This document shows, piece by piece, positions 42,258-53,824 of a stretch of 64,000 nt of DNA (the stretch's first letter is position 1; each line of letters opens with the position of its first letter). Both the position numbers and the translations under genes were made by a program. Where the stretch lies: assembly GCA_007026445.1 (NCBI GenBank), contig VDMD01000011.1, forward strand, positions 558,001-622,000, written 5' to 3'. Under the pieces are notes generated by a model, which was given only the letters and a program-made list of their open reading frames with translations, was not told where the DNA came from and did no database searches. Origin of the DNA: Schizophyllum amplum (Eukaryota; Basidiomycota; Agaricomycetes; Agaricales; Schizophyllaceae).

Positions 42258-42706
42258 TTTCGAATCCGATCGTTGTTCACTCCGTGCGGCCACCCTGGCC
42301 ATCTGACGTATCACGCTTCGTCGCGGTTAGAAGAGCAAATAAGTGACCCAGGCTCATTTCTCTCCAATCCATCGTCACGCGTCAACAATGAAGTACTTGG
42401 GAGCTGCGCTGCTTCAGCGTTCTGAATTTCAAGACGTTTCTCCGACATCAATGCATCTTCGGGTTCCGCCGTACTTCGATCACGCCTATATACCCACGGG
42501 CGCTCTTTGAGCCAAACCCCGATTCCCTTGCTTCTTGACTCCCATCCCATCCCCTTCGTTCCTGCCCTTTCACGATCAGCTAGCGCTGCGCGCCGTGCTT
42601 CCTCAGTCCCGTTCCCAGCATATCCCTTACGCACCTCGCCACTAATCTCCTCGTCTCCATCGTATATCCCAGCCCGTTGTATCCCAGCCAAAGTCTAGTT
42701 TCCAGC
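42258..42706. other. Intergenic, presumed promoter of the following gene
   Basis: No coding sequence is supported. A pyrimidine-rich stretch (about 42510-42700) precedes the start codon, common in basidiomycete promoters. Confidence 0.4.
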
Positions 42707-43768
42707 ATGACCGCCCCCCTCTCCCCAACACAGTTCACCGCAGTCCTTGACACCATCCGGACCGCCAACCTCCACATGCGCCGTGCCGCGGACAGCGCGC
42801 GGGCCTCATACAGCCCCAAAGGCCACGCTCACCGCCGCGCGCGCAAGCTCCAACTCGGTGTCAACGTCATCAAGGCCGCCAATTGCCCCCAGCGACAGGT
42901 CTCCATCATCCCCCTACCGATCATCGATATCTCGCCTTCGCCGACTTCCCAGCCCGAGACCACTGCCGAACTGCCCTCCCCTCCGCCATTGCGCCGCCGT
43001 CCCGCCCTCAAGTGCGCCATCCCTTCTGGTGGTCTATCCCTCGACGAAACCGCGCTCAGCGTGCTGCTGTCCTCTGGTTCTGCGACGCGCGCTCGTCGCG
43101 ACCAAATGTGGCGCGGCGCGCACCGCAAGTCGGCGACCATAGGCTCATGCGCGGACCTTCGCGCCCCGCGCCTTTCCATCGATATGACCCCCGTATTCAG
43201 CGTGGCTGCAGTGGTGCCGAGTCTGAGCGAGCCCGCCATGCGCAGGGCGTGCTCGCGACCTGCGCTTCATGTCCCTCCAGCCACGGATCGCCCGCGCGCG
43301 GACGTGCCGGTGGATGCGGTAGAGGACATGTGGGAGGATATATCGCTGGCTGAGGCTGAGGACGGTCTTTCGCCCGCGTCGGCTTTTTTGTCGGATATGT
43401 CCCTGTGCTCGTCCTCGTCGTCCTTTGGCGACCTTGTGTGCTCGCCACGGGGTACGACGTGGTACAACGGGACGCTTTCTGAGTACGGTACTGCGCCCAC
43501 CTTTTGTGGCACAGGATGCTCTTTGAGCTCGCAAGGGTATTCTTCCGATGCAATGCTGATCACGCTGGTGAGTAAGCCCTTTTTATCTATGGATTACACT
43601 AACGACGACCCAGGACAACTCAAGCTGTACGTTGAAGCGCAAATCGTTCGACGTCTTCGAGGGTCGGAGACCTTCAAAGGTACGAGGGGCGCTTGTATAT
43701 CTGCGTCGGCTAACGCCAGCCACTAGTGCGCACGTATCAACTGGTTGGGCGGTGCTGTACGCCGCTAA
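42707..43768 (+). CDS. Uncharacterised serine/proline-rich protein
   Basis: Exons 42707-43567, 43614-43679 and 43727-43768 give a 322-residue protein; both introns have good GT-AG sites. It starts MTAPLSPTQFTAVLDTIRTA, with an N-terminal amphipathic helix, then RRARKLQLGVNVIKAANCP, a disordered Pro/Ser middle part, an acidic patch (DMWEDISLAEAEDG) and a short C-terminus GRRPSKCARINWLGG. No known domain is recognised. The KRKSFDVFEGRRPSK segment could be a nuclear localisation signal (inference). It is probably a fungus-specific orphan. Confidence 0.65.
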
Positions 43769-44630
43769 GTTTGACGATCACCGTCGGACGTTATGGGTCC
43801 TGTGCCCTCGGACGACGTTCATATGTTGGCTGTCTCGAGACTGCAATGGTGTCACTGAAGGTTCAATTCGTCGCCCATCCGTTCAATGACCTGATGCCGC
43901 ACGGGTTGCAATTACTAAGTATTAGTCCGCGCTGTGCGCTGGAACGTGTTCTGTATCTTTATCATTTCGTTCGCATGTTATTTAGCAGCGATATGGACGT
44001 TGCCCCACATTCCTTTCCACTCATATCTGTAGCCATATATTTATCGGACATGTCTCGTCTGTCGTACTTGCTAACGATTGCACCCTCCTTTTATTTATCG
44101 TTGTACTAGATGTCCAATAGACACTTGGGCCACAGCCCGCCCTGAGCCCGCCATCAAGAGTTACTATACGATAGCCAAGGACACTACTATACGAGTAGTC
44201 GCTCATGGATGACGGTGTTGTAATCGATCCAGAGCCAGCAGAGACGGCTGGTGCGTGAGTTTCGCCAGGGATGTACGTAAGACGAACGTGCATGTATAGA
44301 ACATGGCGGGAACATGCAAAAGTCGGGCATGCGTTGCGACAGAGTGAAGAGGGGACGCGATGCACGTTTGACTCTGAGACGAGGAGGGTGTGGCGGAGGA
44401 TGTACGGGTGCGCGGTAATTTCCGGTGATCGGGGTCTAAGCTAGGTTACGCACGTGGAAGGATGAAATCATTCTTTTAACCATAACGGTCATTGTCATTC
44501 AGAGGATAGCTCGCCGCTGCTGCTTTCTCCTTGACCGCCATCATCAAACACGACGAGGAAGGTATTGCTCGACCATCACCTCCTCCTCGCCAGCGACCTA
44601 ACCGCCTCCCGCCCGTACACTCACCTATTC
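43769..44630. other. Intergenic region before KCS1
   Basis: No conserved frame is found. It probably contains the 3' end of the preceding transcript and the promoter of the inositol polyphosphate kinase gene. Confidence 0.4.
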
Positions 44631-47600
44631 ATGGCGTCGGCCGTCGACGTCAGAAGCCACAAGCAGCCATATCGCTTTCCGCTTTCCCCGCCCAGCTCAG
44701 GCACTGTCACCGCCCTCTCCTCCCCCAACCTCGCAGACATCAGCCCCGCCAAGGCCGATGCCTTCGACAATTACATCTCCTCCTCTGCATTGGCCGTCAA
44801 CCAGCGTCGCTCGGTCCGTCGAGCATCGGACAGCAATGGAGAGTCCGACGGCTATATCACAGAGAGGACCACTCCGAGAACCGGTACCCGTCCTACCCCA
44901 TTGCGGAAGACCTCTGGCAGGGCGCTTACCTTGCCCCCCTCCGCGAGCACGCCATCGCTCACCCAGAAGAAGTTCACCATAGGCACTCCATCTGGCCCCC
45001 GTCTATCTCAGCGCAGATCGCCCTCGGCCAGCTCGGACAGCTCCTCTTCCGTCGAGCGTCAGCTCATGCCGCCGCCACAACATCCCAGCTCCGGCATCGG
45101 GCGCAAGGTTGCCGCTAATCTGAGTCTCTTCCGCGAGACAGACGATGCCCAGGGTACGGAGCACGAAGTCGAGGCGGAGGGCGAAGTCACCATAGTTCAC
45201 CGCCGCACCCCGTCTTCGAGCAAGACTGACGTAGCGCAGTTCGAGTTCGTCAAGCGCTCGGATTGGCCGGACCGGGAGGCCGCAGCCGTCCGCCGCGAAA
45301 AGAGCTCGAATGCTCTGCAGAGGATCCGGACTCACGAGAGCGCGAAGGAAAGCAGCCAGGATGAGCGAAAGGAGAGACTCAGCTTTCATCGCGACAACAA
45401 CATCCAGGACGTCGCGCAGTGGCGGAAGGACGTACTCGAGTCTGTCAGGGGTCGAAGGCGAGAACGAGGAGATGGGTCTGGGTTCGACGTTTGGCAAGGT
45501 CCGGAAGATCACAAGAGCGCCTCGTCGCCGCTCCCATGGTCGCATGCTTACCCGCTATCCCCAGCACCGTCCCGGTCGCCACATCGCGAGCGGGAACCTT
45601 CTCAGCTCAAACCCCCATCCCCCGAATTCAGTCGCGAACACCCGCCCCGTCTATCACCCAGCCACCCAGGCTTCCAACGACCGGCATCCATAGAGCTACC
45701 TGACCCCGCATCACCTACTGACTCACCCACCGTACACTCGCCCTGGTCTACCGACGATGAGTCCGCATGGGAGACCGCGTCGATTACCACAACTACGTCG
45801 GCCGCCTCTAGCCGCTTTTTCTCTCCACCACAAGACCGTCCCCGATCATCTCCCCTTCTCCGCTCGTCCGCACTGCAGGAGACGGACCATCTACGATTAC
45901 ATCCTGACCTTAAAGAACGGCGGGCTAGCATGACTAGCTCTCGCGAGCAGCCGGATTTGGAGGACTTGGATGATTTGGAGCTGGACCTGTCGCAGGACGA
46001 TCTGCCCCATATTCCTCTACGGCCCTTTCGGAACCAGGTGGGCGGCCACAGCGCCATTTACAAGTTCACGAAGCGTGCCGTATGCAAGGTCTGCATCTTC
46101 GCATTTATCTCTTTCAGACATGTTTTTGAACTATTGCATCTTTGCCTATCTAGCCTCTTGTCTCGCGCGAAAACCTATTCTACGAGTCCGTGGAACGGGA
46201 AGCACCGCCATTGCTGGACTTCATTCCTCGCTATCTAGGTGTCATGCTGGTCTCGTACAGGCGGGTCCCGAAGCAGCATCAATCGCCCTCACCAGACTCA
46301 CCCAAGCCGTCCGTCGCCCCAGCTGCTCGCCCCTCCCTGCACAAGGCTGCCACCGAAGTGCCGCGATCATCACGACGGCTGCCCGTATCGCAGGACGAGG
46401 ACGACGGCAACGAGTCCGATACTGAGGAGGCAGAGATGCCCGAGGTGATGCTGGACCACAACCGACATATCATCCCCGAGTGGATGCTGCGTGGAGGGCG
46501 GACGAGGTCATATTCGCAATCGAGTGCAAACACGCCCCCGCGCATCATCGACCGCCGACTGAAGCGCGTCCACCTCAGCGTCGGCACCGCTTCGAGCCCC
46601 GATCTCGGTGGCACGTCCTGCAATGCGCTTCCCCGGTCCAGTCCTCTTTCACGGTACCCGCCGTTCGTTTCGTCGGAGGTCGAGGCACCCACACCTGCCA
46701 ACTCTCCCAGCACCCAAATGCGATCATTGCCGGGGCGGTTCACGGACGATGCTTCCGCCAGACATCGAAAGGCCGTCTCGGACGAAGAGGCCCCTGTGCG
46801 CCCGCAGTATCGCCCGTTCAACTCCACAGCACCAACGCCGTGGTTCAACGGTACCGGCTCCACGATGGTGAACACAAAGCTGAAGGACCATATCTTCAGC
46901 ACTATTCTCCGTCGGTTCCGCCGGAGGACAGGCGGTCGCTATGCCATGGGCGCCCGCACGGAGGACGAGGACACGCATGGCGGCGATGACAGCGACGCAG
47001 CGCTCGGTCTCCGGGGTAAGCGCGGCAAGCTGCTCAGCCAGGTCGAGCGCTTGCGGGAATCGAATGGTCAGCCGCAGGACTTGCCCATCCGACGAGTGCA
47101 AAGCGAGTCCGTCATCGCGAGCCCCAGCAAGATGGAGGCATTGGCGCGGGAGCACGAGGAAAGCGAGCCGATCATGGACGTCTTCGACATGGAGTACGAC
47201 CGCACGCAGTCGGGGTCCATCGCCTGTCGGCTTTCCCCGTCCCTGGCGCGCCGCAGGAGTCGGTCTCGCTCGCTCGATATCTCGCCCTCATGCAGCTTCC
47301 CTCCCCCCGCCCCCCGCCCCCACTCCCATCATCGACTCCCGCTCTCGCACGCACCGCAGACCCCGCAGACCCCCACGCCAGCAGGCACGCATGTTGGGGA
47401 GACGGGCGAGAACACATCAGTGACACGTCAAAACCACTTCATACTTATGGAGGATCTGACGGGGCGTCTGAGGCATCCCTGTGTGATGGACCTCAAGATG
47501 GGCACGCGCCAATACGGCATGGACGCTACTTCGGCCAAGAAGAAGAGTCAACGGAAGAAGTGTGAGCGTACGACGAGCAAGACACTTGGTGTCCGTGTAT

Positions 47601-48506
47601 GTGGTATGCAGGTGAGTACACTGCAAGGCTCCTGCAATCAATAGCTTATAGGAACTCCAGGTGTGGAACCACAAGACGCAGTCGTACATGACGCAGGACA
47701 AGTACATGGGGCGCGAGCTCAAGGCCGACAATTTCCGACCAGTACTTGCCTCCTTTCTGTACGACGGCGAGCGGTTGCTGGCACACCAAATCCCTACGCT
47801 GCTGCAGAAGGTGTACGCACTTGCCCGGATCATCAATAGGCTGAAGGGTTATCGCTTCTACGGGTGCAGTCTGCTGCTGATTTACGACGGCGATCGCGAA
47901 TCGCAGGAGATGTTTCGCTCCCTCGCCCTCGAAAATCCGTCCTCACGCAGCAAGCGGGGCGAATCGCTCGAGCGGCAATCACGCGCGCGGTCGGAACGAC
48001 AGCGGGACGAGCAACCCGTCCTGCGACGCTCGCACAGCGAGGACTTGTTGGCCGGGCCCGTCGCTGCGCGCTCTAACCGGCGGCGCATGCGCGGGGAGAT
48101 CAACGTACGTATCGTCGACTTTGCACACACCACCACCGGGCGGGACTGGTTGCCTCATCCGGAGCCGAACGAGAAACAGCACAAGTGCGTGCCTCTGGAG
48201 GTGACGTCGAGCAGCAGCGGATACCAGGCGGAGGTCGACCCGCAAACGGGGCTCATCTACGCGCGCTTTCCTCCACACTACCCCGATCAGCCAGACCGGG
48301 GGTTCTTGTTTGGGCTCAAGAGCATCGCGGACGCGCTGGAGCAGATATGGAACGACGAGCGGATTCATCGTATCAAGGTTTCGCGTGAGGATCCGACGGC
48401 GGTGTCGCGGCAGCTGCCACCGCTGGCCACGGATGGGAAAGAGGTGTTCAACGACATATTCGGGGCGCCGGATGGGGGCGAGGATCTCGGTGACTTGTCG
48501 ACGTAG
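44631..48506 (+). CDS. KCS1: Inositol hexakisphosphate kinase (Kcs1-like)
   Basis: Exons 44631-46088, 46154-47611 and 47652-48506 give about 1256 residues. The long N-terminus is disordered and Ser/Pro-rich. The first splice yields [19 protein letters not shown] and [16 protein letters not shown], the conserved start of the fungal kinase region. The IPK signature PxxxDxKxG is [14 protein letters not shown] in exon 2 (about 47475-47515). C-terminally there are [14 protein letters not shown] (SLL motif) and [12 protein letters not shown] (catalytic DFA). It makes inositol pyrophosphates (InsP7) from InsP6, which control phosphate signalling through SPX domains. Insertions within the catalytic region are typical for fungal Kcs1. 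Confidence 0.93.
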
Positions 48507-48760
48507 GGGTTGCTTGCTGGTTTCTTCTATTCTCTTTTCCCTTCACTTTTCCTCTGTGCTCTGCTTTTGTTGTCTCGCTCAGTCGAAGCTTGCATTTATC
48601 CATCTCTATGTATCGCTCGCAATTCGCATAGTTTAGACAGGCATATAATGACCATTGAAATGCATGGAAAACATCTTGAGGAGGAGCACGTGGGAAAGCA
48701 GCTGTGGGCTCGCGTCGGGCGCGTACATTGGAGCTGATCTTACCTCCATCGCCATCGTCC

Positions 48761-50735
48761 ATGGCAGCGAAAGCGGGAACGCCCGCGGTGCCCAAGACCG
48801 CCCCACCGAAAGGGATCTCTGGCCTGCCCTCCAGCTCCGACCTGTATCGCGACATACACATGGACACCGCGAAGGACCTCACCAAACGCATGAAGGACAT
48901 GGACATACGCATGGAAACGGCGCGCGGCTTTCCGGGTGACGACGTGCATATGGAGACTGCCAGAGCAGCCCCGACGGCCAAGGCGCCCGGCTTCAAGCTC
49001 TGGGAGCGTGAACTTCTCAATAGCCCCGAGGTCAAGCGCAAGTCGACGGTGGCCCAGCTCTGTGCGTTATACACCATCTCTCGGCAGCAGCCCTTGCTCA
49101 CGCCGCGCAGACTTCCTTGACTACTACTTCCAAAGCCTGGGCTACCTCGCCGCGCGCAAAGAAAGGCGTGCCAAGTTCGACAATGACACGGACGAGCGCG
49201 GCGTGAAGGGTGCCGAATACACGAAGGAGTTCAAATCGTACTGCGGGCGCGAGCGCGTGCTGCTCCGGCGGCGGCGCACCAAGCTCAAGCTCGACCAGTT
49301 CCACATCATCGCGCAGATCGGACAGGGAGGCTATGGAGAGGTGTACATCGCGAGGCGACGCGAGACGTCGGAGGTCTGCGCGCTGAAGAAGATGCGCAAG
49401 AGCACCTTGTTCAAGATGGACGAGGTGCGTCGTATCCTCCAAACCACACGCGCTCGAAACTCATCCAGCGATAGGTCCGCCACGTCCTTGTCGAGCGCGA
49501 CATTTTGACGGCGACAAAGACGCCGTGGCTTGTGCGGCTGCTGTACGCGTTCCAGGATCCGCAGTTCGTCTACCTCGCCATGGAATACGTCCCCGGAGGC
49601 GACTTCCGCACATTGCTCAACAACTCGGGCGTACTCAAGGAAGAACACGCGCGCTTCTACATCAGTGAGATGTTCATGGGCGTGAATGAGCTGCACAAGC
49701 TTGGCTACCTTCATCGCGACTTGAAGCCAGAGGTGTGCTAGTTTGTCATCGGCCAATTCGTCAAGCTGACACGTGTAGAACTTCCTCGTTGACGCGACAG
49801 GGCATGTCAAGCTCACCGACTTCGGTTTGGCGACGGGGGCTCTCAATCCCAGGCGGATAGAATCGATGAAGATAAAGGCAAATATATTGCGCATATATGA
49901 GTTCAAGCTATAGCTAACCTTGCCGCAGCTCGACCAAGTGAAGGACAACAAACTCGTTCAGAGGTCGACGATGGAACGGCGATCAATTTACCGCTCTATC
50001 CGTCAGGAAGACCCTCGCTACGCAGATTCTATCGTAGGTTCACCGGACTACATGGTACGTCGCGCATCGTTCTTCCTTCATAACCCACTCAGTCCCTTCA
50101 AGGCCCCTGAAGTACTCCGTGGCAAGCCCTACTCTTACTCCGTCGACTACTGGTCTCTCGGATGCATCCTCTTCGAGTTCCTCGCCGGGTTCCCGCCCTT
50201 CAGCGGCAGCACACCAGAGGAAACATGGACGAACTTGAAGAACTGGACCAAGGTTCTCCGGCGGCCCGAGTACGACAAGCCCGAAGATCTCATCTTCAAC
50301 CTTACCGATACCGCATGGGATGCTGTAACGCGGTACGCATTCATAGCCTGCTCCTGCTCCATCCCCATAGACTCACATTCCTACCTCCTCAGCCTGATCT
50401 CGCATGCCAGCGTGCGCTACTCCACGCTCTCGCAAGTGACCGCGCACCCCTTCTTCGCGGACGTATACTGGGAGGACCTGCGCGGTATCGAGGCGCCCTT
50501 CGTGCCCGCGCTCGATTCCGAGATCGATACGGGCTACTATGACGACTTTACGAGCCTCGACGATATGGCGAAGTACGCGGAGGTGAAGGAGAAGCAGCGC
50601 AATGTGGACGCTGTGAAGGAACGCGAGGAGCACATCCCACGTGGGGTGTGGGTCGGGTTCACCTTTGGGAAGAACGGACCGGGAGCGAACTTCACGGGCG
50701 GGAGGGAGGAGGGGACGCTGTCGACGATCTTTTGA
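48761..50735 (+). CDS. DBF2: NDR/LATS-type kinase of the Dbf2/Sid2 group
   Basis: Seven exons: 48761-49061, 49111-49424, 49475-49732, 49779-49877, 49929-50054, 50103-50332, 50393-50735; about 556 residues. The N-terminal Mob1-binding helix region (FLDYYFQSLGYLAARKER) precedes the kinase: GQGGYGEVY loop, ALKKMRK lysine, FVYLAMEYVPGGDFR, HRDLKPEN, LTDFGLA, activation loop GSPDYM-APE and the insert typical of NDR kinases. The C-terminal hydrophobic motif is WVGFTF. ALKKMRKSTLFKMDE and VRHVLVERDIL place it with Dbf2/Sid2 rather than Cbk1/Orb6. It should act with Mob1 in mitotic exit and septation. The intron at 49878-49928 has a GC donor. Confidence 0.9.
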
Positions 50736-51019
50736 GGTGTCGAGGAGCCATGCAAGTGTCGTCGATATTTGGAGGTGCCAACGATGGTTTTGTGGCGTTG
50801 GGCTCCGGTCGAGAGGAAACGTATTCTGGATTTGTACGCACTGCTGTCTTGCTGTCGCATTTTACACGCGGGCGTGTCGCTCTTTTGTTACCATAGTATA
50901 ATCGTGTCTAGAGCTGGGTTCGGAATAGTAGATCTGCATAGTGTACCACTGAGATGAAGGCATTGAAATCGATGGGTGTACAAGATCTACTTTACGCGAC
51001 TTCCACCCTGCTCCCACCC
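50736..51019. other. Convergent intergenic region
   Basis: 284 bp lie between the stops of the DBF2-like kinase and the ArfGAP. It should hold both 3' ends; no other feature is seen. Confidence 0.4.
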
Positions 51020-52238
51020 TCACTTGAAGCCTCCCCAGAGATCGCCGAACGCGTCGTCCTTCTTCTGCTGTGTGGGCGATGCAGCAGCACCATTATTGAA
51101 CGCGCCAAATGGGTCTTGGGCGGCAACCGGTGCCGCACTCCCCCAGACGGACGTGCTATTGTCGAACGGCGCGGGTTGCGGCGCAGGCGCGCCCCAAACA
51201 TTGGGCTGAGCCGGCGCACCCCACGCGGCGCCCATCCCACCGCCTGCCATCGGCGCCGAAGCACCCCACATGCCCGCGCTGGCCTGCATCCCCGCCGGCT
51301 GCACGACCTGCGGCTGCGCCGGCGCGCCCCACGGGTTCTGCGCAGCAATCTGTCCGTAGGCAGCGGGAGCTGCGGGTGCGGCGGCAGGGGCGGCGGAGAA
51401 CAGCGAGAGGATGTCCTGCTTAACGTCCTTCCTCGGCGCCTGCGCAGCGGTCTCGGTGGGCGACGGGGACTGCGCGGGGCTGGGGGAGTGGAAGTCGAGG
51501 GAGAAGAGGTCGTCGGCGGGTTTGGGTTGCGCTGGGGCGGCGGCGGCGACCGGCAGCGGGGTTGCGGCTGCTCTTGGGGTATTGGTGTGGGCGGCGGAGA
51601 GCAGCTGGTGGGCCTGTGGCTGGCGAGCTATCGGGACACGGGGAATGGAGGCGGAGGTGCGATGAGTGGCAGCCGCGGGGGCTGCAGCGGGCGGAGGGGA
51701 TGCGGCGGGTGGAGGTGCGGCTGCAGCTGGTGCGTTCCCATCGTATACCGAGGGATCGTCGGGCAGCGGACCGTCCATCGCCCAACGGCGCGACTCGTAT
51801 TTGGAGCGGATGAACGATTCCATCTTGCTACAAGGCTGTTAACACCATAGGACATGGTAGCTTCAGACGACTTACTGCTCAGGTGGAACGTGGCCAGGCT
51901 TGAGGTGAGCCTCCCAATAAGTGTTCGCGCGCCGATTCCCCCATTTCTGGATGGAAGCCATCTGCTCGGGCGTCCAAGTATCGAGGTCGACGGACTTGAC
52001 TTTGCTGATGTGAGTACCCATGCCGCGGTGGATTCCCGAGCAGCGGATGCAGAGGAACACGCCCAAATTCCACGACGCCCATCGCGGATCTGCTGTCCAT
52101 CAGCTGTGCTCACCGTCAACGACGTGCATACGCACCGTTCCGCTTGCAGTCCGCGCACAATTTATTTTCTGGCCGCTTCACCAGCTCGCGCAGCTGCCTC
52201 GTGTGTCGCTCAGTCGTCGCCTTGTCCTGTCGAGACAT
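51020..52238 (-). CDS. AGE2: ArfGAP, Age2/SMAP type
   Basis: Exons 52136-52238, 51876-52089 and 51020-51827 give about 374 residues from [14 protein letters not shown]. The zinc finger is CADC...CIRC within [17 protein letters not shown], followed by [16 protein letters not shown] with the catalytic arginine. [18 protein letters not shown] completes the ArfGAP domain. The tail is Ala/Pro/Gln-rich, with DDLFSLDF and an end [11 protein letters not shown], acidic-aromatic patches of the sort that bind clathrin adaptors (inference). It should stimulate GTP hydrolysis on Arf at the trans-Golgi/endosome. Confidence 0.92.
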
Positions 52239-52584
52239 CGTGGTCAAAGGTAACCATGTTCAGGCGTAGACTACACGTGTTAGGTCTTGTACTTTCCACG
52301 TGATGTTCAGACTCTCCTCCAACCTCCAAGTTGATGGCGCCCTCGCGAATGACGCGACTGACCCTACTTATGTACATCAAACACGATCCGCATGCTCAGC
52401 TGAAAGCCTCGGTACGGACTCAAGTACTCAAGGCCCGACTTGCGGAGAAATCCTGTGGCACGCGTGCCCAATCATCAGGACTTTTGGCAGAGTTCCCCCG
52501 CGCGTTCTCACCTAACCACCTAGGCTCGTTCCCATCCGGCTACACCACGTGACTCGTTCCTCGCAAGAGGCGTAGCCGGCTGGG
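52239..52584. other. Upstream region of the ArfGAP gene
   Basis: No coding sequence is supported. It presumably contains the ArfGAP promoter and borders a foldback element. Confidence 0.4.
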
Positions 52585-53569
52585 CCCACTCGGCCGGATT
52601 TTGGCGGAAAGGTGCTTTGACCGGCTCTCCTGCCTTTCTTGGCGAAACATGAGGCTCGGACTTCGTCGTGGGGGCTCGTTTTTCTTCAAAAAATCGTCTC
52701 TAGGTCGGTATATGAGAAGTGAAAATCTCAGCGAGAGCTTTCGAACGTATATACGAAGTTTGGGGGCCATTTTCGGACCAAAAGTCAACTTGGCGCGCGC
52801 CCATGGCGGCGCTTCGCGGCGCTTCCCACGATACGGCGAGACGCGCAAAGTTCATCACCCCTGTGACCATCGCAGAGTCGTCGCCCTAGAACGGACTGTG
52901 TGCGAGAGATGAGCTACGCGGGGGCGGAGGTGACTGGCGTAGCGGTTTCCCCGCTTGAAGGTGGTCAGAGCGCCCGGGTGACCGAGTCCGAATGGGATTT
53001 CGGATGTAGAACGCTCGGACGAAGACGACTCGCGCCAGGCCTGACGATGGGGCTACCTTGCCGCTCATCGAGTCAAAGATGACTACATGGCACTTTCTAT
53101 AGACGATAAGCTCCTCAAACTTAATGAGGGGCACTAGGTCATGGACTGAGGACTCGTTCCGAGTGCGAGGACGGAGTTTTTGAGCGCAGATGTAACTAAT
53201 CGTAGGCGCCGTCCACATTATATTTGAACAAATAGAAGGCGGCTGCGAGCAAGGACAAAGAATGCGCGAACGGGAAGCAATCCTGAGTGAACGATGCGCT
53301 TAATGGTGATGAACTTAGCGCGCCTCGCCGTGTCGTGGGAAGCGCCGCCATGGGCGCGCGCCAAGTTGACTTTTGGTCCGAAAATGGCCCCCAAACTTCG
53401 TATATACGTTCGAAAGCTCTCGCTGAGATTTTCACTTCTCATATACCGACCTAGAGACGATTTTTTGAAGAAAAACGAGCCCCCACGACGAAGTCCGAGC
53501 CTCATGTTTCGCCAAGAAAGGCAGGAGAGCCGGTCAAAGCACCTTTCCGCCAAAATCCGGCCGAGTGGG
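52585..53569. mobile_element. Foldback/MITE-like element with about 270-bp inverted arms
   Basis: Left arm 52585-52858 and right arm 53305-53569 are reverse complements at about 95% by eye, with outer edge CCCACTCGGCCGG. The left arm has an extra 10-bp GGCGCTTCGC duplication. The spacer (about 446 bp) has no coding character. Weak inverted similarity continues for about 20 bp beyond the arms, so the exact ends and the target duplication are unresolved. Confidence 0.78.
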
Positions 53570-53824
53570 TCCAGTCCGCTCGCAAGCTCGCGGGTTTCGA
53601 TTTGTCCTCTTTTCACGTGACCCGCCTGAGCGCGCGAGCGACTGGCCTGCGAGTCTACTAACCACCTTCCTCGACACAAAATAAGCAAGTCCCGGTGACG
53701 CTCGGCCCGCGACGAGCTGCCTTGGTCGTACAGCTGACCTCTCTTCCTCGCCATGATCGGCTTTTGCAACGCGCTTCGACGCCGTATAAAATGGGTGGGT
53801 GCTGTCACCACGTCCCCTTGAGCA

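Noticed and set aside
47145..47426. Minus-strand frames inside KCS1
   Set aside because: They are shadows of the Ser/Pro-rich coding exon on the plus strand, with no start context or domain.
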